Source: Phoebastria nigripes (taxonomy: Eukaryota > Chordata > Aves > Procellariiformes > Diomedeidae). Taken from it: a stretch of 64,000 nt of DNA. The DNA is taken from NCBI GenBank assembly GCA_035582835.1, contig JAYKAV010002662.1:803718-867717 (forward strand), in the 5' to 3' direction. Position numbers and translations under genes: made by a program. The notes beneath the pieces were generated by a model. The model had not been told where the DNA came from. It did no database searches and was given only the letters and a program-made list of their open reading frames with translations. Shown here piece by piece: positions 50,150-62,371 of the stretch (positions within the stretch are counted from its first letter, which is position 1; each line of letters starts with the position of its first letter).

Positions 50150-50403
50150 ACACTTTATTTGGTTGGAAAGTCTATTTTGGGACTTTTTATCTGACACAGT
50201 AAGACTTAGGCAGAGCCTTCCTTTCTAGGAAAAGGCACATATTATTAATGCTTTATGAGCAGAAAACCTCAGGCCTGACAGAATAAGCAGCTGGCTCAAG
50301 ATAGCACATTAGTTGCAATTAAAAATATTTTTTAGTTATTCCTATGATCAGTTGGAATGACCTAGACTGCCTTTACTTTGTACTGGTGGGTTGGGTTTTT
50401 TGA

Positions 50404-50468
50404 TTTTTTTTTTTTTTTTTTTTTTTTTTTGGGGGGGGGGTGTTTGTTGTTTGTTTGTTTGTTTTTAA
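50404..50468 (+). repeat. T27-G10-(TGTT)n composite low-complexity tract
   Basis: T27 (50404-50430) then G10 (50431-50440), then TGTTTGTTGTTTGTTTGTTT. Intergenic or distal 3' UTR. It could be a reversed retroelement tail, though no body is recognised. Confidence 0.85.
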
Positions 50469-53400
50469 GTTTTACCAATCTCCTTAGCTGCTACTTAGGA
50501 TAAAGATGCCTTTCTTTCACTCAGTAAAACAAGTATTTCAAAATTCATAAAACAGCTCATTTATAGTGGTGAGAAAGATACTGTTGTTCTGTCCTAGCTG
50601 ATTGAAAGTAAGTGTTTAAAAACTGAATACACCATAGTTTATATATGTATATGCTTTCCAATTTTTTTTTTTTCCCCTTTTTATTGTGTTCTGACTCAGA
50701 AGGAAAGCCAACTGCTCTGAAATTCCCTGCAAGATGGGATAGGGCTCTTCCAGGTGGGCTGCAACTCCAGGGGATCCTGCAATCTCCAGCAGTTTTCCTG
50801 GCAAGCACCTTCACCATCCAGGCTTCCTACCAACCCAGCTATGCTGGCAGGAGACCAGGCAAAATCCTCCTGGACTCCTCTGTTGGTTCTGCTGGAGCTA
50901 CTGGAAAAATAAATGATCTTTGGGTAATATATTGGTTTTGACAGGTTGGCAAACTCAAACTTGAAAAGCTTCCAGGNGTGTTTTGTTTAAAGCCTTCTCA
51001 AGTGCTGTTTGGAAGGGAGCTGTGCTGAGGAGCAGGTTGTCCTGTAATTGCCTAATGCCACGTTAATCAGCATTTCTGAAGCACAGGACAGAACTAACAC
51101 CTTGGACTTGATAGAGAGTAGGTCTGCATCTGCAATTACATACCTTCCCAAACAGCAATTTTAAAAAAGGTAGATTTGGTCATCGCTTAAATCGGTGACA
51201 AACTGCATTTTTGAGGTGATGGCTGTGTCAGCTTAGCTGTATCCCCCGGACCTTGGCGGACCCTGCGCTGCAATCGTTCCTCCCACCGCTCTTCTCTGTG
51301 CGACTGGCATCGTTTAATTGTGCAACCGCCTTTTAATTTAGTGATGTAGACACATTTGATCGGGATGTAAATTGCAGGAAAATGCTGGACAAAGAAANGA
51401 AACGCAGCTGGCCCCCGTCAGCCTCAGCCGTTGTCTCGGGCTGGACTCCAGCTAGGACAAGGCTGTCGCTACTGGAAGGCGAGCAGAGGAGTCGCCGTTA
51501 AGCCAGAAACATGTCACCCCCTCTGAGAACCACTGTTCTTACTGATAATTTTGTTGATCATTTTGTTCATACAAATGCAATGTACACCACCTATGAACTC
51601 CCAGCATTTCAATAAATGTTGCACTTGAAGAGTCTGAGGGTTGTTGGAGGAGTTACTGGCTTGGCAATGGGTTGGTTTCTGTGTCAGATTTTAACGGGCT
51701 TTTGTGATAAAAACAAATTTCTTTACAGTGTAACTTTGTGATTTTTTTTTTCCATGCTTTGATTCAGTTTGACAATAAACTACCTGTATTATTTTTTTCA
51801 TCCTCTTCATGTCTGATAATGCATATAGTTGAGGTCTGCCCCCAGAAATCCCCCTCTCCCCTCCATATGCCATTCTCCTTGGGGGAAATACTGGGGGGAA
51901 AAGCAAAGACTTTATAGAGTCAGGCCAGAAAATTCTCCTCATTCCATTCCTGTCCCAACTCTTTGGACTTGCTGGGCTTTCATAAAGATTAAAGCCTTGA
52001 CTGCTAAGCATCAAGGGCTTCTTTCTCTAGCAGCATATTTGGCAGGTAGGTTCAGTTCCCATTCTTTTTTTGTTAACCTGCTGAGATTTGAATTAAACAA
52101 TCGTGCTGCTTCCAGAGCTACCGAAGCCTGTACATAAGCTGGAGATGAGAAAGAAGCAAGATTCTGGATTGGGGGGGGGAGGTGGATAAGGTGCTGGGAG
52201 AAAACCAGTGATGCAGATTACTGGGGTTCCCATACAACCCGGTTTTAGCTCCTGCGTGCAGCATCCCTCGTACTGCGTTCAAGGGCACCCCGTAAAGCAG
52301 GAGGTTGATTCCTCACCTGGTTGCCCTAGGTTTGCACAGGTAAGCGGTGGCCTGAGTGCAGATCAGGAGGCACCGTNGCTGCATTTTCTTCCAGGCTACA
52401 GTGGCGTCTGTCTCTGTAGCACTTGGAAACGCCTGTTGTGAGTATATCCATCAGTGGTGATTTTGAGCAGGTGACCTGATACTGGTCTTGGGTTAACCAG
52501 TGATGACCAGATTGCAGTCAAAACAACGTTTATACCCTAAGCAAACTGGAGGGAACTGGGGGATCTGCCTTTTACTTGAGTTGAATTGGTTCAAGGTGAC
52601 CATGTGAAGCTGCTTTTCATCTGGCACGTGTCTCTGAGTTAGNTCTTCAGACAGGAGCATGTAAGTAAGTATCATGCTGAAGAAGTTTGGTGTCAATTAA
52701 GCACATGGTAGCAGATTAACCCACAGAGATATTAAAGTCTGCCATATTTTCATGTGTTTTTTTAATAGGAAAATCACTTTATAAATGGTTTTCGAATTTT
52801 TTTCTAATCTCTACCTAATGACCTGGTTACTACATGCCATACCGTACAAGGTTGAGAACCATAGATACACGTAAAATGTATGCATGTTTTTAAGCACCTG
52901 AAATTTTCGGGCGTAATATCTGGTGTCTTGGGCCGTTTTGTTCCTTCATGAGCAAATGCATTTATGAGAAGAAGAGAGGAAGATTTTTGTCCAGACCTGA
53001 GCCCGTTTCTAGCTTAGTGGGGCCACGTGCTGTGTAAGAGTAGGGCTAAGACTGAGCATTTGAGGTCCTGCCCTTGGCTCTGCATCACGGGGTTATGTAG
53101 CTCTATGACCCTTAATCTTCCTTTTAATATTTTCTCTAAATAGCGAGGGGAGCCTTGATCTCATCTGAATCCTCTGTAACACACCTTGTAATTCAGTTAA
53201 GGCAGGTTCAGATGAATAATAGTTCACTGGCCTGATCTCTAATCTGCTGAATAGATCTCGAAATAATAACCGGAGGGATGCGAACAAGTATTTGGNATGA
53301 TGATGGTTACGGTTGGAAAACGGTTGGACTACTGCATCTGGAGAGGAGGATGAGCAGGCAGACGGGACGGGAGCTGGGGGAGGTCCGGGGTGACTTTGCG

Positions 53401-53980
53401 GTGCTGGACTGCGGTGGGCCAAGCTGCGGCATGGCCTGGCGGTGGGAACACTTGGCTTTTATACATCTGTGATCAAAGTCTTAGGAAAATGAAGAGGGTT
53501 TTTAAAGGCTCGGGCCATGCAGGGCTTGGTCGCACCACGAGATGGTGCAGCTGCGCAGCGTTGGCTTTTAAAGGCGCCGTAAAGGAAATTTAAAAGATAC
53601 TATCTGAAGTAAAAGCATCACCACAACTTTGGTATCTGAATCTCCTGTCGGGGTTGCACTCCACAGGTCCACAGATAACGTCTTCCTTCAGTTAAAAATC
53701 TCTCTTGGTATTTCGGAGGCAATTTCTTCATTTGCCTAATGAATGCTGAGTTTCCTTTGCAAAAGGAACGGGTGTCTCTGCAACGGAATACAGGGCAGGT
53801 AAGTATTCGTGATGATTTTAGTTACTGATTATTTTTTCTTCCATGAAAATGCAGAATCATATGATCAGTAAATGAAAAATAAAGAGAGAAATCAGTATTT
53901 CTCAAACAGTTGAGTTGTTACACCTTCCCTAGTGTGGTAAACCTTTTTCCTCCAAAAGTTTTGCTGCTAACCTTTTTCTT

Positions 53981-54004
53981 CCCCCCCCCCCCCTTTTTTT
54001 TTTT
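53981..54004 (+). repeat. C13-T11 pyrimidine tract
   Basis: An uninterrupted pyrimidine run ends 4 bp before the AG of a possible splice acceptor (TTTTAAAG). Confidence 0.9.
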
Positions 54005-54145
54005 AAAGCAACAACATTTAAAATTGTGTGGGATTTGGCTGAAGTACATCACGAGAACTGTGGACAAATGGTAAGTCTCCAGGAGGTGGGGGAAAAAAAA
54101 GAAGAAAGAAATCCGGTGCCAAGCTGGCAGGTGTGTAACAAGGCA

Positions 54146-54264
54146 TCGCTCCCTGCGCCTCTTCCGCTTCCCCGCCGGCACGTGTCNGCCGAGCCGTGCG
54201 CGACGCCCGCGGCGCGGCCGAGACCTGAGCCAGCGCGCGGGGGCGAGGGGAGGGTTTGAGGCCG
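54146..54264. promoter_or_regulatory. Compact CpG cluster (mini CpG island)
   Basis: About 21 CpG dinucleotides fall in roughly 120 bp (blocks such as GCGCGACGCCCGCGGCGCGG and CAGCGCGCGGGGGCGAGG), against few in the surrounding sequence. It ends about 200 bp before the CR1 fragment. Such density usually marks an unmethylated promoter or a GC-biased hotspot. No TATA box or first exon can be assigned, and the span is shorter than a formal CpG island. Confidence 0.5.
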
Positions 54265-54469
54265 GGCCAGAAAGGCTGCATCTGCCGGGGAATGGACCGC
54301 ACTTGCAGAGCTGCGTCTTCCCGTTAGTGCATCGTCTGGTTTCACGTGCCCAACACNCTCTTGTTTGCTGCGAGAAGGTGGTTTTGCAACCCGTAAGCCC
54401 CCCTTGCAGCCCATCTCCCTGGCTTTCTGCTCTCATTGCATTTTCAGTTGCGTGCTCCTTCCCACCTGG

Positions 54470-54882
54470 AAGAACCTGCCCTATGAGGAAGGACGGAAGG
54501 AGTTACCTCTCTTCTGCCTGGAGAAGAGAAAGGTTCAGGGTGGACCTCATCACAGCATTCCAGTACTTAAAAGGTGGCTACAAAGAGTACGGAGGCTCCC
54601 TCTTCACAAGGAGTCATGGAGAAGACAAGGGGCAACAGGTACAAGTTGCACTGAGGGAGGTTTTATCTTGACATAGGAAAGAAATTTTTTACAGTGAGAA
54701 CAGTCAATCACGGGAACAACCTCCCCAGGGACGTGGTGGAGTCCCCATCGCTGGAGGTTTTCAAGATGCGATTGGACAGGGTGCTAGATAACCTCATCTA
54801 GGCTTCCCTTCCCACGAAAGGTTGGACCAGATGATCTTTCGAGGTCCCTTCCAACCTGGGCTGTTCTTTGATTCTACGATTC
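54470..54882 (+). mobile_element. CR1 LINE, truncated 3' end
   Basis: The sequence follows the avian CR1 3' region: CTATGAGGAAGGACGGAAGG, GCCTGGAGAAGAGAAAGG, GACCTCATCACAGCATTCCA, TTACAGTGAGAACAGTCAATCA, GGAACAACCTCCCCAGGGA, GGTTGGACCAGATGATCTTT and CTTCCAACCTGGGCTGTTCT, with an ATTCTACGATTC tail. It is about 410 bp and 5'-truncated, which is the rule for CR1. It lacks coding capacity. Confidence 0.95.
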
Positions 54883-55711
54883 CCACATGTCTTCTTCCAC
54901 CTCCTGGCTGGCTGTCCCCAGGAATGGGGTGGCCTCCTGTCCTGGTGAAGGAGGAGGGCTCTGCGGCTTCAGCAGCCGATGAGAATTCATCCGACCAGGG
55001 TATCACCCCCAGCTCTGCTACAAACCCTCCAGCTTACCTTGGACGTGCTGTTTGCTTCTGGCTCGGTTGTTCCCCCTTCTTTTGCCCCTTCTTTTAGAGG
55101 AATGAACAGATTTCCCTGAGCGTTGGTTGTTTTACTTCTCCAAGTGCAAAATGTCTGGATTGGAGGTCACACTAAACCCCTTGCAATCCTGCTCCTCGTT
55201 AATTCTGGGGAGCGAAACCGCTCTTCTCGTTCAGTCAGAGTATTCTTATTTTGCACATATTGCCGTTTGATTAGAGAAACAGCGTTACTAGAAGGGAGGA
55301 TGAACGTTCACTGATGAGACAACACGGGGCCAAGAGATGCTGATGGGTGTTTCCAGACACGTATGGGAGAAGCAAACCCCGTCTGGCTTCACCGAGGAAC
55401 ATGATGCACAACAGGGTGAATCGCTTGTGTTTAACCTGAAGGTTAATTCATCCTCGTACAGCCGTCCGAATATTTTGACAAGACACAGCTCTAGCCTCGA
55501 ATCAGTATGTTTATGAATATAAGCTGCCCTTGCAAAGAGTGAAAAAGGTCATTCTTGTGGATTTAAATAAGCCCCGCAGGTTTTCCTGCATTCCCATGGT
55601 GAGGGGGAGGCTACCTTGAAAGTTAAGTCCCAGGCTGGGATCTATGCCTGGGCCAAATTCCTGGCTTTTCTAGGTGACAGCTTTGCCCACCACAGGCAGC
55701 CTCCAGCCGCA

Positions 55712-55735
55712 GGGGGTACTGGGGGTAAGGGGGGG
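55712..55735 (+). other. Putative G-quadruplex motif in the intergenic region
   Basis: G5-TACT-G5-TAA-G7; the last run can supply two G3 tracts. It is also a short imperfect GGGGGTACT repeat. Confidence 0.5.
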
Positions 55736-56909
55736 TACTGCAAGTAACGCCTGCATCTCTGTTAGCAGAACAAAGACGTTCTCTGTGCTCCAAAAATCAG
55801 ATTATTTGCGAGTACATATTCCCCATGAGATGCAGAACGACGGTGCAACTCGATTAACATAACCCAGCCAATATGGAGAATTTAAATTAAAAGGAGAAAA
55901 ATTCCTTGAGAGGTGTCTCCCAACCTTTACAGTGNTATACCGTGTGCCAGGGAAAAGGTCAGGCTCCAGTTAATGACTTGATGTTAAATGTGGCTCTGAT
56001 CTCTCCAAGATCCTGTTTCACCGTGAATCGTTACAGTTGCTTGGATGCTCTTGGGGCACAGGCGCTTCTCACCTTCACTCCAATGGAAAGGAAGGAAATT
56101 ATCTGAGTTCCCATTGTCCGAGAGGTAAAAAAAAATTCACAAATAATATGTTTTCTTATATCTTCTGTAAAGGCTGCAGCCTTGTTTCATTGGATTCTGC
56201 ATCACCCTGGCTCTCCTGAAAATCTGTGCTTTGGGAGCTGGGGGATAAATGCCTTTCATCTGCCTGCGGTGAGTCAGCTACAGGCAGCAAAGGGAACCAG
56301 TTTTTCTGGCTGCTTTAGATTTTCTAAATTTCAGCTTTACAGAATATCAAGTTCTTCTTTTAAGAACTTCTTTTCAACCAGGTTGTCAGCTCTGATGCTT
56401 TCTTGCTACATTTTTAAAATAATGAATTNGATGTTCCTTCTGACAGGCCGGATTGTACAGGCACCAGTTTTGTATGCTCTCACCCATTTTTAGGGATCTC
56501 ACCACCAAAATGGGTATCCGCTCCATCCTGGAGACGGAAGTGTTGAAGCAGAGCGACTAATTAGTCATAATAGCAGGTTCCATTCCCTAGTATCTTTTTC
56601 AGCTTTAGAGCAGATATCCCCCCGAGAACTATTGCGTGATATTAGTGAAGCAGGAATTGGATCATTATGAACCTCCGTAATTAAAGAGAATGGCAGCTCG
56701 TCCTCCAGCAAGACGAGTGGTTTGATAAATGTGTAGAAGTGCTCCAGCAAATGAAGTGCTTCAGGATCTGATGAAACTTAACACAGAGGGAAGTGAAACA
56801 CGGGTTAGCTGCCGAGCCGGTCGGCAGGACGAGAAATCGAAGTGGTTTATAGGTGTGTCTGCCTTCAGAGCAGAAGTAAGTAGTCACCGTTTCATGTTCC
56901 TCAGCTCCA

Positions 56910-57060
56910 TTGAGGGGCAACGTACCCATTTTACAGATGGGAAGTGGAGGTGTAGGAAAGAAAAGAGGCCATCCCAGATCGTGTAGGTGACATGTGGCAG
57001 AGTTTGGACACGGGCTCTGGGTCCTCTATGTCCCACTCTATGGTCCACAACGTTGTCCCC
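56910..57060 (-). repeat. MIR-like SINE fragment, reverse orientation
   Basis: Read on the + strand it matches the reverse MIR consensus: CCCATTTTACAGATGGGAAG, then GTGTAGGTGACATGTGGCAG (for GGTCACACAGC..AGTGGCAG), AGTTTGGACACGGGCTCTGG (for the degenerate box B and TTCGAACCC region) and GGTCCTCTATG. Diverged and incomplete. Confidence 0.65.
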
Positions 57061-60000
57061 TCCAGTACCTTGTGAGTCCACGTGGCCTCCACCCAGGTAC
57101 TCACGGCTGCATGGGCTGTTGGTGATAAAATGCTGTCAGTCTTTACTGGACTGAGGCACATTTGATTTACAGGTCCATACAGGCTTGCAGCCCAAACCAC
57201 CTAACTCTGGCTGGGGGGGGAAAGACACCTCCAACCGTAGGCAACCCTTCTCCATCTCCGTAGGAGAGCATCACCCTCTCGGCTCTGCGGCACACTTCTC
57301 CAGCCCCGTGATATTTGCTGTGGTGTGGGGCCAGACTGGCTACAAGAAACCGTATCCAATCAGAGTCCTATGCCTTGGTAAAGCTGAAGGACTTAAGTCA
57401 AGAGGGAATAGTATTCTTAAAAGACTAATCTTGCTCGTGTCTCTATATCCTGCCATTGCATCAGCTTTGGTTTGGATCTAAGTTACCCAGGCTGTGCTCA
57501 TATAACAGCCAAGTGCTAGAACAACTTGGGTTCACTGATCGAAATAAATTCTTTGCATCCTGGTATAAAACCACAAACCATCTCCTGTCTCTGGTTCCAC
57601 ACAGGTATCGACGCCAGACGCAGCACATCACCTCGAGGTAGCCCATCCACCAGGCTTTACAAACCTCCCACCTCTTGCCTCATGGTAGGGGCTTGCTCTT
57701 GATGAATTATTTTCAGCAGAAGCTGGAAATCTGGAACAGCAGCGCAATGTCTGGAGTAAACCCAGGTCATGATTGAGCCTCAGCTGTAGCTTATAAAATA
57801 ATCTTGATGCAATACCATAGTTAAGGTGAAAGTTGCTGTAGGGAAGCATCTCTCCTGCAAGAGGAGAGGACTAACAAGTGCGAGGTGAGCTCTAGCAGGT
57901 CATTTTGGTGGAAGGGGGATGCGTGTTTGCTCCCAGAGACTTCTAGCTTCAGTCTGGGACGTCAGAGGTTTCACCGTAGGAGAAGAGATCCCGCCTGCCA
58001 TGGCACTGCTGAGAAAACCCTGCCAGGAAAGGTGTGATGCGGAGCAGGATTTTCTGTGCCGTGACATCCCACCGCTGTACTCCATGCTCTGGAGAACTGG
58101 TTCTTCTGTAATGACGGCAATTAGAGCCGGGTGAAAGTGCTCCGAGTTGCTTTTTTAAATGCCAATCTTTTANCAAAACAAACAGCAAAGTTGTCAATTC
58201 CTACAAACTTTCTGCTCACCTCTCCTGTTTTATGGCCAGCTGTAGAGCAATGAAAAAATGTCAAATTTTTTAATAGCATTTTCAAAGTTNGAAACAGTTC
58301 TGTGATTATTATTTCCCATTTTTTCCTTAAATGAGCAGCAACTAATTACTTTTATCTGCTAACAGCCTCGAGAGCTGGTCTAAGGGCTGTTATAAATAAG
58401 CTGCACTACTGTAATGAAAGAAACACAGATACAGGAAAACAAAGGCTGCTACAGTACCAGTGAGCTCTGTTTGGCCTCTGAACATTCAATTTTAAGTCGC
58501 AGCTGGCCTAAACCACTATTCAAGGAAAAGAAGTGGAGAGAGATGCTGATTTCTAAATGGTCCCAATCCAAGCCTATAAATTGTGTGAAGGCACAGTCCT
58601 GTTTTCCTAAATGTCTGTTCAGGGCTTATCCTGATGCTCTATTTAAAAAGGCACAGTGGCAAGGTAGGAGGGGAGAATGACTTTATCAGGCTAACGGAGG
58701 TGGGAGGATGGGAAGTGTAAGCTCTCGGGTGCCGGAGCTGCCTTCAGATCTACGACAGAGGCAGCAACTTCAAAGCACTTCAACAAAACGCTTGCTGTCT
58801 GAGTTGGAAATCATGCAAGATCAGGAAAAAGAACGTCAGGTGCTTTTTGCTGGGAAAAACGGTCTTGAGAGGTGTCTCCTTCATCGCAGATCAGCCCAAG
58901 TCATTGGGTGGCAATGGCCAAAAAGTCATATCCTCTTGAGGTTGGTGTTTTCTCTGCTGTTATCTGCTCCAGGCGATGTTTGTCTCCATTAGTTGCCTGT
59001 CCAGAGGTACGTAACGTAGCTTTGCTCATCCTTCAGCTCCCCCAGTCTGATCCAAAGCTCGTTGCTTACAGGAAATTTGAGCAGAAATTGCTTTAGTCAT
59101 GCCCAAAGCCCCATGGAAAGAAATAAACCCTCCTGTCTCAAAGTCATCTACTTAAGCTCGGTGGGCTTGGTGGGGCTTTCCAAAGATCATTTCTTAATGC
59201 AGTTTCCCCCAGGGAGAACCCTTTCCCGCGTGGTTTTGGTTACTGCCTTGAGTGAATCGAATTATCATGCTAGAGGAAGATAAAAGAGAGGCATTATTTT
59301 AAACACCGCTGTTATTTTAGGGAAGCTCCATGAAAAATTACGTTGTTGTCAGTGGGGGTGTGGATACAGTCGCACCTGACTGATGGTCTCCCAGCCGAAC
59401 CAGGGAAGCGGTGTAGGTGGTGGGTCTCTGAGGCCATGGAGAAGCGATCTGCAGTTGAATCACCATAAGGAGTAGAGGTGAGTTTTCCCNGTGATGATTA
59501 AAATTAGAGATGTGAGCAGGGAGATCTCCCTGCCTGATAAATCCAAGCAGATCAAATATATGAATAGAGACCAGAAGACTGCATCATAGGGAGCCACGCT
59601 GCAGAAAGAGAGCGGGGAGATGCGGTGGATGACAAATTCTGGATCACTTACACCGTGCTTCTGAAGAAAAAACAACCACAAGTTTAAAAAAACAAACCGT
59701 TGCCAAAAAAAAAAAAAAAAGTCTCATTCGAGGAATATATTCAAAAGGAGAGTTATGTAAAATCTGGGAAATAATGGCTGCTGCTCTACTCTTTGCCAGA
59801 GAGACTTCGATCGGAGCTGTGGTCAGTGCCAGTGCACTCTAAGGCAGAAATTATAGATAAAGTGGGCTGGCAGAGCNGCAGAAGGGAGAGTATAGAAAGC
59901 ACGGCCCGTAGGAAAGCAGCACACAGAGAGGTTCCTCAAGAGGAGAGAGAAGGTCACTAGTCCGGATAAATGCCTGGTTTTCAGCAGGATGTCAAATTTG

Positions 60001-60099
60001 TGTCATGTCTAGAAGACAGCTTCATTTTCAACAAAAAAAAAGAAGATTTCAGCAATGTATTAGGACTACCATGCAGCTATATCCTAGCTATAAGGGTGC

Positions 60100-60155
60100 A
60101 TGATGCAGTTGGACTGGATGATCACTGTGGGTCTCTTCCAACTGAAATATTCTAT
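60100..60155 (+). mobile_element. CR1 LINE 3' terminal remnant
   Basis: TGATGCAGTTGGACTGGATG, ATCACTGTGGGTCTCTTCCA and ACTGAAATATTCTATTCTAT match the last 50-60 bp of avian CR1. The terminal ATTCTATT repeat of the element appears to have expanded into the microsatellite that follows. Confidence 0.88.
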
Positions 60156-60222
60156 TCTATGCTATTCTATTCTATCTATGCTATGCTATGCTATGCTATG
60201 CTATTCTATTCTATTCTAATAT
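60148..60222 (+). repeat. (TTCTA/TGCTA)n microsatellite grown from a CR1 tail
   Basis: Pentamers TTCTA and TGCTA alternate in blocks for about 75 bp directly after the CR1 3' end. Confidence 0.9.
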
Positions 60223-62371
60223 GAATGCTGAGGCAGGATACCTGGAGGAGCTGTGAACTCCCTTTCATGGAGGAATTGAAGAACAAATCCAGCCACCGGA
60301 CTCTGGCAGCATACGAGTCTGCAGACTCCAAACGTGGCCGGGCATGAGCTGTGTGGCCTCTTCAGGATCTTTCACACTTCATATTTCCCTGGTGTCAGCG
60401 GGGACACCCCTCATCTGGGCAAANGTAGCATGCGCCCTGCCACCATCACCGTGCTGCAGGTGATGCTTCTTTCCCGTGACCACCCCAGAGTCTCTGGGAC
60501 CACAAGGCACCGTGCATTTCTGTAGGTACGCATCTGCAGCTGGGATTTTCTGGCATGAATGCATCTGGACTCACTTCAAAAGCAAATGTTGTGAAAGCTC
60601 CCAGGGGCCGGGCAGGATGCTGATCTGCTGCTGCTTTGCTTTCAGGAAACGTGAGGTGCAAAGCACCCCGGTGAAGCAGCGTTAGAGGAGCCTTTGGGAA
60701 GCGTAATCCGGCTGGGAAGGCTGGTTTAGAAGAGGAGAAAGGGGATGTAAGGAAATAGCTTCAAGCCTGCATCATCGGAGATTTGAAGCATTTTGGAGTT
60801 TGGCTGAAATGGCTGAGAGCTGGGGTGTGGGTTTTTATTGAATAATCGCCACTGTCTGTGTAACGTGGAAAATGTTCCTGAGAAATCTCTAATTTGTCAG
60901 TCGTTCATGCAAAAAAGCAACTCTGGACCCTACGCTTCCTATGTGTAAAGTGCGGTCCTTTTCAAATGGCAGGTCCTTTGCTCCCCGGGCAGGTTATCNG
61001 AGCAGCAATCCCCGTGCTGCACGCAGCCTCCCGCCGAGGAAGCAGAGACTGCAGCCGCCACGACCCGCAGAGATGTGCACACACGCACATTGCTCGCTGC
61101 TAACTGCTCTCCTTCGGCTTCACTCTGAAACTTGGAAACCAGTCCATCCTGTTCAAATCCCCTCCCTNCACTGGTTCCTGGCCTTCAGTGCGTTAGAGAT
61201 GGGCTTTTCCCTTGTGGGACTGGAAAATGATTCATCCACCGGCCCAAGAATGCAACCCTGGAGGCATCGTTTGCGGTTCTCTCCCCAAATGCTCCTCTGG
61301 AGCTGGATTTCTGTGCAGAAGGAATGTGGTCTGGAAAAGTCTTCCCCAGGAAATCTTTGAGCAAAGAGGAGTCGAGTCCTGGTCTCATCCAGATCCTTGC
61401 CAGGGAGAGAAAACACCCTAAAACCGAAGGCGGGTGCAGCAGATCTGTCCCCAGGGCCAGGACTCGCTTCCTGCTCGCGGTGCGAGTGCCCTGCCCTTTC
61501 CTCCTCCCAAGGCTGGTGAGCCTCAGTATCATCCTCCTCCTCCTCCCTGTTTGCAAAGGGAGTGATGCTTCTGACACCAGGAGAGGCAAAACCCGTGCAA
61601 ACGCGACCAGAAAGCCCATGTGTGAGCGCACATTGATGCCATCGCATGCGCGGCGACGTCCCTGGCATCTCGTTATCATCTGTCCCCAAGCAGTTTTGGT
61701 AAGAAGTGAAATTGCTCGTTGCATTGTGCGGATGCCTAAGGAGACCTGGTGTCCATTCGCTCTGTTGGATAATATGTTTAATCCGAATAAGCCAAGCCCT
61801 GGGCGTAAGGGAGGCGGTTCTGTGACTTCTGATGCTTTCCCTTCGTGCCAAAAATTGCTAAGATGATACTGCCCTTTGCAGGATGGGCTCTTTACGTGGG
61901 CTGCTGTTCAGAAAAGCCAGCAAACACAGGAAGGAGAAACACTAAACTGGCCAAATTCTGTTGGGGTGCAGCACAAGGATGCCCCAAGCACGACCTCTCA
62001 CTTGCATTAGAAAGTCCTGTCCCACACGGAAGTAATGCGGGTTTCTTGTTTAGTGTTCAAACACGGTAACCAGAACTGCCCGGGAAAAGGCTCTCGGCTC
62101 ACGTGAGCTCCTCGCCACTGTCATTGCACCAACCCATTAACACTGGGCAGCGTTGGTGTTTGCATGGATTAACCACCAAAAGGAGGAATTGGGTGTATCA
62201 GCCTCAGGGAGAGGTTTTTGCTGAAAATGAGAGGGTTTCGGGGAGCACCACTGTTCCTCACCGGCCTCTCACGCAGAGCTTGGTGGCGGCTGGGGGACAC
62301 CATGGCTTGCTGGCACCCAAGCTTTTTGGGTAGCTGGCTTTTTAGGTCTAAATGCAACATGGTGGTGACAT

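Noticed and set aside
50645..50941. 98-codon plus-strand ORF downstream of the 3' UTR
   Set aside because: Starts in a T-rich tract encoding poly-Phe, matches nothing I know, and has minus-strand frames across it.
54049..54671. Frames of 94 to 172 codons across the CpG cluster and CR1 on both strands
   Set aside because: They arise from low stop density in GC-rich sequence and from the CR1 remnant. They contain Ns and homopolymer-encoded runs (poly-Phe, poly-Lys).
61140..61165. GTTCAAATCCC-like tRNA B-box match
   Set aside because: There is no matching A box or cloverleaf at the right distance.
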